Assembly (NCBI RefSeq): GCF_000413935.1
Contig: NZ_KE340380.1
Location: 682,001 to 746,000 of the forward strand
Direction of reading: 5' to 3'
Source of the DNA: Acinetobacter colistiniresistens
GTDB lineage: Bacteria; Pseudomonadota; Gammaproteobacteria; Pseudomonadales; Moraxellaceae
DNA length: 64,000 nt
The notes under the pieces were generated by a model. The model did no database searches. It saw nothing but the letters and a program-made list of their open reading frames with translations, and had not been told where the DNA came from. How positions within the stretch are numbered: position 1 is the first letter of the stretch; each line of letters begins with the position of its first letter. Below, in pieces: positions 10,665-19,673 of this stretch. A program made the position numbers and the translations under genes.

Positions 10665-12144
10665 AATTTGGGTAATAGATGACGATCGTGCCATGCGTTG
10701 GGTACTAGAAAAAACGTTCAAAGAAGAAGGTTTTGATGTCACCAACTTTGAAGAAGCACAAACTGCACTGGAACGTCTGCATGATGATGCGCCAGACGTA
10801 ATTCTCACCGATATCCGTATGCCAGGTATTGATGGACTAACCTTCTTATCCAAGGTTAAAAATACACATCCAGATTTACCTGTGATCATCATGACAGCAC
10901 ATTCAGATTTAGAATCTGCTGTGTCGAGCTACCAAACAGGTGCATTTGAATACTTGCCGAAACCTTTTGATATCGATGAAGCACTGGCATTGGTCAATCG
11001 TGCGATTTTGCATATTAATAAATTGCAACAACAAGAAGCCACCAAAGCAGCCTTGCCACTACAATCAACGGAAATTATCGGCGAATCACCAGCAATGCAG
11101 GAAGTTTTCCGTGCAATTGGGCGTTTATCGCAATCACATATTACGGTGCTTATTAACGGTGAATCTGGTACAGGTAAAGAGTTAGTTGCTCATGCCCTAC
11201 ATAAACACTCACCTCGTCGTGCCAAACCATTTATTGCACTGAATATGGCCGCCATTCCCAAAGACTTGATTGAAACCGAGTTGTTTGGGCATGAAAAAGG
11301 TGCATTTACAGGTGCAAATACCCAACATCAAGGCCGTTTCGAGCAAGCCAATGGCGGTACTTTGTTCCTTGATGAAATTGGCGATATGCCTTTTGAAACA
11401 CAAACACGTTTACTCCGTGTCTTGGCAGATGGTGAATTCTACCGTGTCGGAGGTCATATCCCTGTCAAAGTCGATGTTCGTATCGTGGCTGCAACTCATC
11501 AAGATTTGGAAAAATTGGTGAATGAAGGACGTTTCCGTGAAGACTTATACCATCGTCTGAACGTCATCCGTATTCACATTCCGAAACTGTCACATCGCAG
11601 CGAAGATATTCCAATGCTGGCTCAGCATTTCCTAGCTCGCGCAGGAAAAGAACTGGGGGTAAGTCCCAAAATCTTGCGTACTGAAACTACGGATTATATG
11701 CAACAGCTGCCTTGGCCTGGTAACGTTCGTCAGCTGGAAAATACCTGCCGCTGGTTGACGGTTATGATTACTGGCCGTGAAGTTTATCCAGAAGATTTAC
11801 CTGCCGAGCTCAAACAGGCGTCAGTACAAAAAACCAGTGATGCCCAAGCAATATCAGGCACCAGTCCAGCTTTAGTTGAGCGTATTGCAGTACATCATTG
11901 GGATGAACTCTTAGGTCAATGGGCAATTCAAAAGCTTAAAAATGGTGAAATGAAGCTTCTGGATATCGCAACCCCTATGTTTGAGCGCACCCTGATCAAT
12001 GCGGCGTTACAGCAAACACGTGGCCGAAAACGTCATGCCGCAGAACTCTTAGGCTGGGGACGCAATACCCTAACCCGCAAACTCAAAGAACTCGGCATGG
12101 ATTCTGCCGATGACGAAGAAGATGATGAAGTGCGTTCCGCTTAA
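10651..12144 (+). CDS. glnG: Nitrogen regulation response regulator NtrC (GlnG)
   Basis: A sigma54-dependent activator of nitrogen-scavenging genes. The 497-residue protein has a receiver domain (acidic pocket DDD, phospho-acceptor Asp in ILTDIRMPG near residue 54, Lys in LPKPFD), an AAA+ domain with Walker A GESGTGKE, the sigma54-contact loop GAFTGA and the second GNVRQLEN block, and a C-terminal Fis-type helix-turn-helix ([20 protein letters not shown]). It overlaps glnL by 14 bases. The sigma54-like sites at 52345 and 52650 in this window are plausible targets. Confidence 0.95.
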   Translation: MSRNKIWVIDDDRAMRWVLEKTFKEEGFDVTNFEEAQTALERLHDDAPDVILTDIRMPGIDGLTFLSKVKNTHPDLPVIIMTAHSDLESAVSSYQTGAFEYLPKPFDIDEALALVNRAILHINKLQQQEATKAALPLQSTEIIGESPAMQEVFRAIGRLSQSHITVLINGESGTGKELVAHALHKHSPRRAKPFIALNMAAIPKDLIETELFGHEKGAFTGANTQHQGRFEQANGGTLFLDEIGDMPFETQTRLLRVLADGEFYRVGGHIPVKVDVRIVAATHQDLEKLVNEGRFREDLYHRLNVIRIHIPKLSHRSEDIPMLAQHFLARAGKELGVSPKILRTETTDYMQQLPWPGNVRQLENTCRWLTVMITGREVYPEDLPAELKQASVQKTSDAQAISGTSPALVERIAVHHWDELLGQWAIQKLKNGEMKLLDIATPMFERTLINAALQQTRGRKRHAAELLGWGRNTLTRKLKELGMDSADDEEDDEVRSA

Positions 12145-12160
12145 TCCAATAAAGAACAGT

Positions 12161-12190
12161 AAAAAGCGAGTCTAAATGACTCGCTTTTTT
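12161..12190 (+). terminator. Rho-independent terminator of glnLG
   Basis: A 12-base stem (AAAAAGCGAGTC pairing with GACTCGCTTTTT), a five-base loop and a T-run, 16 bases after the glnG stop. Confidence 0.9.
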
Positions 12191-12291
12191 ATATAAATCG
12201 AGATCTTTTGAAACACTCTCAAATCTCATAGCCATACAAGAGATATGGTTTTTGCTATACTAAGGATAACCCAACTAACCTCAAGTAGATA

Positions 12292-12933
12292 ATGACTGAT
12301 ATTTGCTATCCAAGCTGCGCCAAACCTCAAACTCGTCGTGGAGAAGAACGTCGCCTTGCCTTATTACTATGTGCAAGCGATTTATTTCTAGAGAAAGGTT
12401 ATGAAGCGGTCTCTTTGGATGATATCGTCAATCATGCCGGCGGGTCTAAAACCTCAATTTACAAATACTTCGGTAATAAAGAAGGTCTTTTTACCGCGAT
12501 TTGCGACTATCGGAGAGAAGTATTTTTTAAAGGCGTCTTTTTCCCTTATACGCCAGAAACAAGCACCTTAAGAGATTACTTAATGCATACCCTGCAGCGT
12601 TTTTACCAACACATTATCCAACCAGAAAATATTGCCTTTATGCGAATGTTTACAGAACAGACGCAAAAGGACCCTCAGCTTGCCCATTATTTCTACAATC
12701 AATGTGCTCTCAATATTCAAAACACGATTTCCTCTGCACTTGAGCATGCTCATGTAAATAATGAAATTTACTGTGCACAGCCACAGTTTTCTGCAACGAT
12801 GTATTTTGGCATTTTAAGAGATGTCGAGTGGCGCAACTTAATGGGTTTAGACGTCCCCGCCAATGATGCAGAAATTATTGATTATATTAACTATTCAGTA
12901 GATCTTTTTTTAAAAGCCCATCAAAAGGCCTAA
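12292..12933 (+). CDS. TetR/AcrR family transcriptional regulator
   Basis: A 213-residue protein with an N-terminal TetR helix-turn-helix at about residues 20-65 (LFLEKGYEAVSLDDIVNHAGGS then KTSIYKYFGNKEGLF) and a C-terminal helical ligand domain resembling the AefR type (late segment YSVDLFLKAH). The ligand and targets cannot be read from sequence. It stands alone between the glnG terminator and argF. The ribosome binding site is weak. Confidence 0.85.
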   Translation: MTDICYPSCAKPQTRRGEERRLALLLCASDLFLEKGYEAVSLDDIVNHAGGSKTSIYKYFGNKEGLFTAICDYRREVFFKGVFFPYTPETSTLRDYLMHTLQRFYQHIIQPENIAFMRMFTEQTQKDPQLAHYFYNQCALNIQNTISSALEHAHVNNEIYCAQPQFSATMYFGILRDVEWRNLMGLDVPANDAEIIDYINYSVDLFLKAHQKA

Positions 12934-13045
12934 TTCTTTTGCATTTTTTCAAGCGTATAGTATAGTAGTCAATTCTTTTTAATTCACCACTCGTCAAACA
13001 ACAATTAATTATTGTTTTAACTCAATAATTATTGTGGGAGTAGCT

Positions 13046-13966
13046 ATGGCGCTTCGGCATTTCCTAACTTTACGTGACCTATCTTCATTAGAGCTGCAAC
13101 GCATTTTAGATCGTGCGCAAGAACTTAAACGCATGCAACATAGCAACACGCTTTTTCAACCGTTTGCGGGTAAAGTTTTGGGAATGATTTTCGAAAAATC
13201 AAGCACACGTACGCGCATTTCCTTTGAAGCAGGTATTTGTCAATTTGGCGGTAGTGCAATTTTCCTCTCGCCACGCGACACACAATTAGGCCGTGGCGAA
13301 CCCATTGAAGATTCTGCACGTGTGATTTCAAGTATGCTTGATATCGTCATGATCCGTACTTTTGCTCATGATATTGTAGAACGCTTTGCATCTTACTCAA
13401 CAGTGCCTGTGATCAATGGCCTGACTGACGATCACCACCCTTGTCAATTGCTTGCTGACTTACAAACCTTCCAAGAACATCGTGGCAGCATTGAAGGCAA
13501 AACCGTAGCCTGGATTGGCGACGGTAACAACATGTGCAACTCATATATTGAAGCTGCGCACCTCATGGGCTTTAAGCTTAAGATTGCAACACCTGAAGGT
13601 TACGAACCAAAGCCTGAATTCTTAGCTGAATTTGCAGACTGTGTGGAAGTGTTTAATAAAGCCGAAGATGCTGCTGTTAATGCCGATCTGATTGTGACTG
13701 ATGTCTGGGCCAGCATGGGACAGGAAGAAGAGCAAAAATTACGAGAAAAGGCATTTTTAGCATTTCAAGTCAATGAAAAACTTATGGACTTGGCTCATCC
13801 TGATTGTCTGTTTATGCATTGCTTACCTGCTCATCGTGGCGAAGAAATTTCGGAACATATGCTAGATCACAAAAATGCTGTGGTTTGGGATGAGGCTGAA
13901 AACCGTTTGCATGCGCAAAAGGCCTTGATGGAATTCTTACTTAACGAGAATCTTAAAAAAGATTAA
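13046..13966 (+). CDS. argF: Ornithine carbamoyltransferase
   Basis: Forms citrulline from ornithine and carbamoyl phosphate in arginine synthesis. Motifs visible: carbamoyl-phosphate loop [13 protein letters not shown] within [12 protein letters not shown], and the ornithine-site [11 protein letters not shown] chose the ATG at 13046 (306 residues), because GGGAG sits five bases upstream; a GTG four codons earlier overlaps that site. The 112-base leader region holds a perfect 12-base palindrome, CAATAATTATTG, just before the start, and another short hairpin. No convincing ARG box was found. Confidence 0.95.
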   Translation: MALRHFLTLRDLSSLELQRILDRAQELKRMQHSNTLFQPFAGKVLGMIFEKSSTRTRISFEAGICQFGGSAIFLSPRDTQLGRGEPIEDSARVISSMLDIVMIRTFAHDIVERFASYSTVPVINGLTDDHHPCQLLADLQTFQEHRGSIEGKTVAWIGDGNNMCNSYIEAAHLMGFKLKIATPEGYEPKPEFLAEFADCVEVFNKAEDAAVNADLIVTDVWASMGQEEEQKLREKAFLAFQVNEKLMDLAHPDCLFMHCLPAHRGEEISEHMLDHKNAVVWDEAENRLHAQKALMEFLLNENLKKD

Positions 13967-13972
13967 GTTTAA

Positions 13973-14000
13973 AAAAACAGCATCATTGGATGCTGTTTTT
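13973..14000 (+). terminator. Rho-independent terminator of argF
   Basis: AAAAACAGCATC pairs with GATGCTGTTTTT around an ATTG loop, starting 7 bases after the stop codon, with a T-run. Confidence 0.9.
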
Positions 14001-14110
14001 ATTTGTGTGTTCTAAATTGAACACTGAAATAAAAACACTTATAGTAAGACTAGCCCTTTAGAATAAGTTTCTCATGATGTGAGAACTTCACTCAATATGC
14101 AGCGGACGTT

Positions 14111-14635
14111 ATGACTTCACTTGAACAAGCCTTATCTCAAATACCAAACTTCTCTTTGGTGCATGAGCATCTGTTTAGCTCTGCTCAACCGACTGCCGAG
14201 CAATTACAACAAATTAAAGAATATGGTTGCAGCACAGTGATTAACCTTGCAACCAGCCAATCTGATAATCATCTGGCTAAGCAAGACCAGATCTGTCTAG
14301 ATTTGGGATTAAACTATATTCACATTCCAATTGGTTGGGATGTGCCTTGTTCTGAGCAATGTTTATTTGTTTTAGATCTTATTGATCATCTGGTACAAAA
14401 CGAAATCATTTGGCTGCACTGCAATGACAATATGCGTGTCAGTAGCTTGATGTACCTCTATCGCCAATTCTATATGAATATCGACCTGCCAACAGCACAA
14501 AAGCTGTTACATCAAGTTTGGGAACCCAACGAAACATGGACAGGTTTAATTCATAGCATTACTTTACAACTGCAAGGTCGTAAAGCAACGCAAGAACTAG
14601 AACAATCATTGATTAACAGCAATCATTTTGCTTGA
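14111..14635 (+). CDS. Tyrosine-phosphatase-like family protein
   Basis: A 174-residue cytoplasmic protein with a cysteine-phosphatase-like layout: an early strand STVINLATSQSDN, an acidic segment, and a P-loop-like stretch WLHCNDNMRVSS near residue 102. The classical signature is C-x5-R, but here only four residues separate Cys and Arg (C-N-D-N-M-R). From memory, related bacterial proteins share an HC-x-x-N-x-R form, so this may be a subfamily trait and activity is uncertain. It overlaps the convergent ispF by 13 bases at the 3' ends. Confidence 0.65.
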   Translation: MTSLEQALSQIPNFSLVHEHLFSSAQPTAEQLQQIKEYGCSTVINLATSQSDNHLAKQDQICLDLGLNYIHIPIGWDVPCSEQCLFVLDLIDHLVQNEIIWLHCNDNMRVSSLMYLYRQFYMNIDLPTAQKLLHQVWEPNETWTGLIHSITLQLQGRKATQELEQSLINSNHFA

Positions 14636-15114
14636 TGTGAAATCAAAACCGTTGCAGTCGCCAAGATTCCTTCTTGGCGACCCGTGAAACCAAGCTTCTC
14701 CGTCGTTGTGGCTTTAATACTGATTTGAGTTACATCAACATCCAATACATTTGCAATGCTCTGGCGCATTTCTAAGTTATGCTTAGCCAACTTAGGACGC
14801 TCACAAGCAACGGTGATATCAGCATTATTGAGTTGATAACCACGATCTAGAATCAATTGATAGACATGTTTAAGCAATAAGCGACTGTCAGCACCTTTAT
14901 ATTCTGGATCTGTATCTGGAAAGTGCTGTCCGATATCACCCAATGCCAAAGCACCCAATAATGCATCACTTAGTGCATGCAACACCACATCACCATCTGA
15001 ATGTGCCTTTAAACCATGCGTATGTGGAATTTGAATACCGGCTAAAGTAACAAAATCACCTTCTTCAAATGCATGTACGTCAATCCCTTGTCCAATACGA
15101 ATTTGAGCAACCAT
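14623..15114 (-). CDS. ispF: 2-C-methyl-D-erythritol 2,4-cyclodiphosphate synthase
   Basis: The fifth step of the MEP isoprenoid pathway. The 163-residue protein has the zinc-ligand start RIGQGIDVHAF, the HSDGDVVLHALSDALLGA core, and C-terminal KATTTEKLGFTGR. AAGGA lies upstream of the start. It stands apart from ispD, which is not in this window. Confidence 0.95.
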   Translation of the reverse strand: MVAQIRIGQGIDVHAFEEGDFVTLAGIQIPHTHGLKAHSDGDVVLHALSDALLGALALGDIGQHFPDTDPEYKGADSRLLLKHVYQLILDRGYQLNNADITVACERPKLAKHNLEMRQSIANVLDVDVTQISIKATTTEKLGFTGRQEGILATATVLISHQAK

Positions 15115-15212
15115 ATGATTTTCCTTTTACAATATACTGAACAAATCTTGTATTCAGGCTTTCTATTTCGCTATAGTACGTTGAGCAAATTAGACTGAAA
15201 GTATAAGTGATT

Positions 15213-15860
15213 ATGCTGTTTAACACTGTAAGAAATCAATTAAAGAAATCTGGTTACATCATCACATTGAGTTGTTTTTGCTCAACATTTGCCTATGCAG
15301 AAGCAATTGACTGCACAAGCAATGATTTAAACGCCAATAAAATCTGCTCTAAGCAATATAAAGAGCAGCGTTTGAAGCTGAATACCAAGTTTCTGACCGC
15401 CTATTTAGTAACGGATGCCCCACTACAGTTATTACACGACACGCAAAGCTTGTGGCTCAATCAGGTACAACAGTGCAAAAGCAAAAATTGTTATCAACAG
15501 CAGTTTGATGCGCGTTTAGACGATTTGAATTTTTATACCTCAATGAATCAAACACTCACACAGCATTATTTAAAATATGAACACGGCAAACTAGCAGCTC
15601 AACCCGTTCACCTACAAATTCACCAGCTCGATAAAGACAAACTTAAAATCGAAGGAACGGCCTATCGCAGCCCCAATAACCGCCTAGAAACCCAAACGCA
15701 GTCATTGCTCGCCTATAGTACGCCTGAGCAAAGAAACCAAATCATCGATAATGAAAAAAAATGCCAATATCAATTTGATTTTCAAAAAGCATTGTTGATT
15801 ATCAAATCCGAGCAAAAAGATTGCAGTCGCTTTACAGGTATCTACCGCTTATACGACTAA
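15213..15860 (+). CDS. Putative secreted protein with LprI-like N-terminal half
   Basis: About 215 residues. It begins with a signal peptide (hydrophobic ITLSCFCSTFAYA, cleavage near AYA-EAI). The mature part has paired cysteines (IDCTSNDLNANKICSKQY, QCKSKNCYQQQFDARL) in a spacing like the DUF1311/LprI family of lysozyme-inhibitor-like proteins, with CQYQFDF and DCSRF near the end. I suspect, without being able to check, that it belongs to an Acinetobacter family annotated as putatively linked to colistin resistance. A GTG two codons upstream is an alternative start. Monocistronic, followed by a terminator. Confidence 0.6.
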   Translation: MLFNTVRNQLKKSGYIITLSCFCSTFAYAEAIDCTSNDLNANKICSKQYKEQRLKLNTKFLTAYLVTDAPLQLLHDTQSLWLNQVQQCKSKNCYQQQFDARLDDLNFYTSMNQTLTQHYLKYEHGKLAAQPVHLQIHQLDKDKLKIEGTAYRSPNNRLETQTQSLLAYSTPEQRNQIIDNEKKCQYQFDFQKALLIIKSEQKDCSRFTGIYRLYD

Positions 15861-15872
15861 TCCAGACAGGAC

Positions 15873-15900
15873 AAAGCCGATGTTTTCGCATCGGCTTTTT
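15873..15900 (+). terminator. Rho-independent terminator
   Basis: AAAGCCGATG pairs with CATCGGCTTT around a six-base loop, then T residues. It serves the gene ending at 15860 and faces the convergent dadA-like gene. Confidence 0.88.
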
Positions 15901-15903
15901 GAT

Positions 15904-17148
15904 TTAGTTTGGATATTTTTGTGCAATTTCCTGACTTATCAATACAGCTGTTGCAGCAGAAAGTGTCCAACCTAAATGTCCATGCCCCGTATTATAAAAC
16001 ACTCTTGGTTGCTTACCTTGTCTCACCACAGGCAACATATTCGGCATCATGGGACGTAAACCCGCCCATGGAACCACATGTTCCGTTGAAATATCAAAGT
16101 TCTGGTTTACCCAATTAATTAACGGTTGAATACGATCTGCACGAATGTCTCTGTTGTAACCGTTAAACTCAGCTGTTCCCGCAATACGCAAACGGTCTGC
16201 ACCTAAACGTGAGGTCACGATTTTTGCACTCTCGTCGAGCAAACTCACCCAAGGTGCGTTATTTACGCTGCGCTCATCTTTGAGCTGTACGGTAATCGAA
16301 TACCCTTTGACTGGATAAACATTGACACTGTCCCCTAGCATATCGGCCAGTTGGTAACTTCCCACCCCACCACAGACTAAAACCAGATCAGCAATAATTT
16401 CAGTGATTCCATCCGCAGTTGGATTTACATTTTCAGAGCTGTTTTTACAGTGAACTATAGCCTTATCTTGAGTGAATTTAATATCAACAACATCAAGGCC
16501 AAAACAATATTTCACACCATATTGCTGTGTTCTTTCTGCCAACCCGACAGAGTATTTATGGATATCACCAGTCGCATCGCCTGCAGTGTAATATCCCCCA
16601 TAATAGTCGCCTGTTAATGTCGGTTCGATGGCTTTCATTTCTTCAGGGGTAATCGCATTCCGTTCCAACTTACCTTCAACCAGCACATCATTGACTTGCT
16701 TGGCAATTTGATAATCTTCTTTGGTGTGATACATATGCAAAATGCCACGTTTTTCCAAGTCAAAAGAAATATTTTCCTTTTCAGCAACCTCAAATAAACG
16801 CTGTCTTGCCAATAGGGCCAAACGCACTGTTTCAATGGTATTGGCTTTATAATTTTTAATATGCGTCAAAAACTCAATCAGCCAGCGATACTTATGCACA
16901 CTAAAAGATGGGTTGAGCAATAATGGTGCATCTTTGTTACTCATCCATTTGATACCTTTGAGCACCGTTGCTTTTTGGTTCCAGACTTCGGCATTGCAGG
17001 CAGATAATTGCCCACCATTGGCAAAAGAGGTTTCCATAGCTGGAAACAGATGGCGATCAATCACCGTCACCTCATAACCCAATTTAATTAATTCATAAGC
17101 AGACGTTACACCCGTAATCCCCGCACCAATTACAACAACATGTGGCAT
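15904..17148 (-). CDS. dadA: FAD-dependent D-amino acid dehydrogenase / glycine-oxidase-like protein
   Basis: A 414-residue DAO-family flavoprotein. The N-terminal FAD fingerprint is VVIGAGITGVTSAYELIKLGYEVTVIDR; further family segments are ANGGQLSACNAEVW and, near the end, YNTGHGHLGWTLSAATA. The family oxidises D-amino acids (DadA uses D-alanine and others and passes electrons to the respiratory chain). A tandem glycine riboswitch lies directly upstream, so glycine itself or a product of glycine overload may be the physiological trigger. AGGAG precedes the ATG. The name dadA follows sequence class, not proven substrate. Confidence 0.8.
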   Translation of the reverse strand: MPHVVVIGAGITGVTSAYELIKLGYEVTVIDRHLFPAMETSFANGGQLSACNAEVWNQKATVLKGIKWMSNKDAPLLLNPSFSVHKYRWLIEFLTHIKNYKANTIETVRLALLARQRLFEVAEKENISFDLEKRGILHMYHTKEDYQIAKQVNDVLVEGKLERNAITPEEMKAIEPTLTGDYYGGYYTAGDATGDIHKYSVGLAERTQQYGVKYCFGLDVVDIKFTQDKAIVHCKNSSENVNPTADGITEIIADLVLVCGGVGSYQLADMLGDSVNVYPVKGYSITVQLKDERSVNNAPWVSLLDESAKIVTSRLGADRLRIAGTAEFNGYNRDIRADRIQPLINWVNQNFDISTEHVVPWAGLRPMMPNMLPVVRQGKQPRVFYNTGHGHLGWTLSAATAVLISQEIAQKYPN

Positions 17149-17185
17149 AGCAAACTCCTAGAAATGCATAACATTTCTTAATGCA

Positions 17186-17410
17186 TAGCCCCATCTGTCA
17201 TGGTACCTGAGAGTTTCGGCAGATGATTACCAATTAACCATTAAGCCTTCCCCTTCGGTGAGTGTTTATCGTAGAAGAAAAAGTTGTCGTATATTTCTAC
17301 AAGTTGAGCACTGCTCTCCAGATTGTATTTCTATTATTACAGTCCTTCTGCCTGAGAGTTTCCGGGGTCGTTGCTCCTTCGGCGAGTTCATTGAAGAACT
17401 TCTCTCCCGC
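17186..17410 (-). promoter_or_regulatory. Tandem glycine riboswitch upstream of the dadA-like gene
   Basis: On the minus strand two aptamer-like units follow each other. Unit 1 (about 17409-17339) carries GCCGAAGGAGCAA and CCGGAAACTCTCAGGCAGAAGGAC. Unit 2 (about 17320-17188) carries ACCGAAGGGGAAGGC and GCCGAAACTCTCAGGTACCATGACAG. These are the conserved cores of the glycine (gcvT) riboswitch class, in the usual order and spacing. An expression-platform candidate follows: ATGCAT, 11 bases, ATGCAT, just before the ribosome binding site. Tandem glycine switches are normally 'on' switches for glycine breakdown or export. Confidence 0.92.
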
Positions 17411-17522
17411 AATAATATTTATATCCCTATAAGCAATATATATGCCGCTTAAAAATACAGACACTAAATTCTTGTAATTGTTTGTAGACGAAGATTTGTT
17501 CTATTGAGCTAAGGTTAAGATC

Positions 17523-17551
17523 ATAAAAAAAGCAGGCTGACAGCCTGCTTT
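17523..17551 (-). terminator. Rho-independent terminator, minus strand
   Basis: AAAGCAGGC and GCCTGCTTT form a nine-base stem with a five-base loop, followed on the minus strand by a T-run. It lies just after the stop of the hypothetical gene at 17558 and shields the riboswitch region from read-through. Confidence 0.85.
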
Positions 17552-17557
17552 AAATAA

Positions 17558-18115
17558 TTAAAACTTGCATTGCAAAATTTGATCTGAGAATTGTCCCTTC
17601 CAAAGCTCACGCAATGTCGGTAAATAGAATTTCTCCCCAATCATCACCAATTCCGCATCAATCAGTGCATGAATTTCGTGCATCAACACATAATCTAAAG
17701 CAATCAGCGATAATTGTGGTTGTGTCTGAGCGATTTGCTTACGTTTTATTTGAGCCTTTTTAACTAACTCATTGGCAAAGTTTTTATCTTTATAGGTAGT
17801 AATCGCGCTTAAACGTAGCTCGATGATGCCCCAACCTTCCAATAGTTTTTTAAAAACTTCGAAGTCTTTTGACGTCGCTTCCCAAGTTACATTTTCCAAA
17901 TTATTGTCTTCTGGCAATACAGGCAAGAGTAAGTCGGCCGTACTTGGAAAAATTTTCTTTAAATTCAACAGAAACTTAACAGGATTTTCATTTGGAAGAT
18001 CAGAAAATTGGATGTTGGTTTTGGTATCTGTTAAATAAATATTCAGCATAATGAAGCAACAATCAGGTAAATCAAAAGCATATTGTACGCAGTTCAATTT
18101 ATAAAAACTACTCAT
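17558..18115 (-). CDS. Hypothetical protein, 185 residues
   Basis: I do not recognise a family. The protein appears soluble, with no signal peptide or membrane helix. It contains a mid-protein segment LPVLPEDNNLENVTWEATSKDFEVFKKLLEGWGIIELRLSAITTYKDK, a basic stretch KKAQIKRKQIAQTQPQ, and a hydrophobic helix LSLIALDYVLMHEIHALIDAELVMIG. The start at 18115 has GAGGG eight bases upstream; an internal Met at 18049 is less well supported. It lies directly downstream of fumC on the same strand with a 48-base gap, so co-transcription is possible. Confidence 0.65.
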   Translation of the reverse strand: MSSFYKLNCVQYAFDLPDCCFIMLNIYLTDTKTNIQFSDLPNENPVKFLLNLKKIFPSTADLLLPVLPEDNNLENVTWEATSKDFEVFKKLLEGWGIIELRLSAITTYKDKNFANELVKKAQIKRKQIAQTQPQLSLIALDYVLMHEIHALIDAELVMIGEKFYLPTLRELWKGQFSDQILQCKF

Positions 18116-18163
18116 AAAAAAATCCCTCTATTTGAAGAAGGATTTTTCACTTAGTTATTGAGC

Positions 18164-19558
18164 TTACTTACTATTTGGAGAAACCATATTTTCAGGTTTT
18201 ACCACCTCATCAAATTGCGCTTCGGTAACCAGTCCGAGTTCAACTGCAACCTGTTTTAAGGTTTTATTCTCTTTATAAGCAGTTTTCGCAACTTTAGCCG
18301 AATTCTCATAGCCAATAACAGGATTAAGTGCAGTAACTAACATCAAAGAATTATGCAAGAAGTAATCAATTTTTTCACGGTTTGGTTCAATTCCAACCGC
18401 ACAATGATCATTAAAGCTATTACATGCATCACCCAATAACTGAATTGATTGCAATAAATTGTATGCAATCACAGGCATAAACACATTGAGCTCAAAGTTA
18501 CCAGAAGCCCCTGCAACGTTGATAGTCGTGTCATTCCCTAAGACTTGTGCAACAACCATGGTCATTGCTTCGCTTTGCGTGGGATTGACTTTGCCTGGCA
18601 TAATACTCGAACCGGGCTCATTCTCTGGAATACGGATTTCACCAAAACCACAGCGTGGCCCACTTGCCAACCAACGAATATCATTCGCGATTTTATTTAA
18701 ACTTGCTGCTAGTGTTTTTAATGCACCCGATGCAAAGACAGCGGCATCACGACCTGCCAAAGCTTCAAATTTATTCGGTGCCGTGACAAATGGTAAGCCT
18801 GTAAGTTCAGCCAACTGCTCAGCTGCTTTCACTGCATAGTCAGGATGTGCATTCAATCCAGTTCCCACAGCCGTACCACCTAACGGTAGCTCATACAAAC
18901 CTGCAAGCGCTTGCTGTAAACGTTTTAAACCATGTTCTAGTTGCGACACATAACCACTAAATTCTTGCCCTAAGGTCAAAGGGGTTGCGTCTTGCAAATG
19001 AGTCCGCCCAATTTTCACGATATCATCAAATTCTTTTGATTTACGTTCCAGAGTAGCCTTAAGCTTTTCAACAGCAGGAATCAATAATTCATTGATCTGG
19101 ATACTGGCTGCAACATGAATTGCAGTTGGGAAAGAGTCATTGGTCGATTGCGCACGATTGACGTGGTCGTTTGGATGTACCGGTTTTTGTGCGCCCAACG
19201 CCTGCCCTAATTTCTGATTGGCAATATTGGCAATCACTTCATTACAGTTCATATTACTTTGTGTACCTGAACCTGTTTGCCAAACCACCAAGGGAAATTG
19301 TGAATCCCATTGTCCAGCAATCACTTCTTCAGCAGCACCTACAATATACTGGCTCAAATCTTCAGGCAGTTGTTTTAACTCAGCATTGGTAATTGCAGCA
19401 GCTTTCTTGACCAACCCCATTGCACGAATCATCGCACGTGGTAAGCGCTCCTGACCAATCTTAAAGTTCTGTAGACTCCGTTGCGTTTGCGCACCCCATA
19501 AGGCGTCATTGGGTACTTCAATTTCGCCCATTGTGTCGTGTTCAATTCGCATTTGCAT
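18164..19558 (-). CDS. fumC: Class II fumarate hydratase (iron-independent fumarase C)
   Basis: Interconverts fumarate and malate in the TCA cycle without an iron-sulfur cluster. The protein starts [28 protein letters not shown] and carries the superfamily signature [11 protein letters not shown] near residue 315, with [10 protein letters not shown] and [14 protein letters not shown]. Length about 464 residues, normal for the family. I chose the ATG at 19558 because GAGG lies six bases upstream. A Fur-box-like site lies about 100 bases upstream; in other gammaproteobacteria FumC is known to be induced under iron limitation. Confidence 0.94.
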   Translation of the reverse strand: MQMRIEHDTMGEIEVPNDALWGAQTQRSLQNFKIGQERLPRAMIRAMGLVKKAAAITNAELKQLPEDLSQYIVGAAEEVIAGQWDSQFPLVVWQTGSGTQSNMNCNEVIANIANQKLGQALGAQKPVHPNDHVNRAQSTNDSFPTAIHVAASIQINELLIPAVEKLKATLERKSKEFDDIVKIGRTHLQDATPLTLGQEFSGYVSQLEHGLKRLQQALAGLYELPLGGTAVGTGLNAHPDYAVKAAEQLAELTGLPFVTAPNKFEALAGRDAAVFASGALKTLAASLNKIANDIRWLASGPRCGFGEIRIPENEPGSSIMPGKVNPTQSEAMTMVVAQVLGNDTTINVAGASGNFELNVFMPVIAYNLLQSIQLLGDACNSFNDHCAVGIEPNREKIDYFLHNSLMLVTALNPVIGYENSAKVAKTAYKENKTLKQVAVELGLVTEAQFDEVVKPENMVSPNSK

Positions 19559-19654
19559 AAACAACCTCTGCTCTATTTGGTTAAAGTTCTCACGGGCTGA
19601 AGCAAGGTGATGCTTTGGCTAGTTGCCGTTATCCTAATCAAAGCAGATATAATT

Positions 19655-19673
19655 GTAAATAAGAATCATTATC
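19655..19673. promoter_or_regulatory. Fur-box-like operator upstream of fumC
   Basis: Read on the minus strand this is GATAATGATTCTTATTTAC, matching 14 of 19 positions of the Fur consensus, including all of GATAATGAT. It lies in the spacer upstream of fumC, immediately after the stop codon of the GalE-like gene. Confidence 0.6.

Noticed and set aside
12961..13033. ARG box upstream of argF
   Set aside because: The AT-rich palindromes do not match the ArgR consensus on both half-sites.
17258..17452. Open frame of 64 codons on the plus strand
   Set aside because: It lies antisense to the tandem glycine riboswitch, whose conserved bases explain the sequence.
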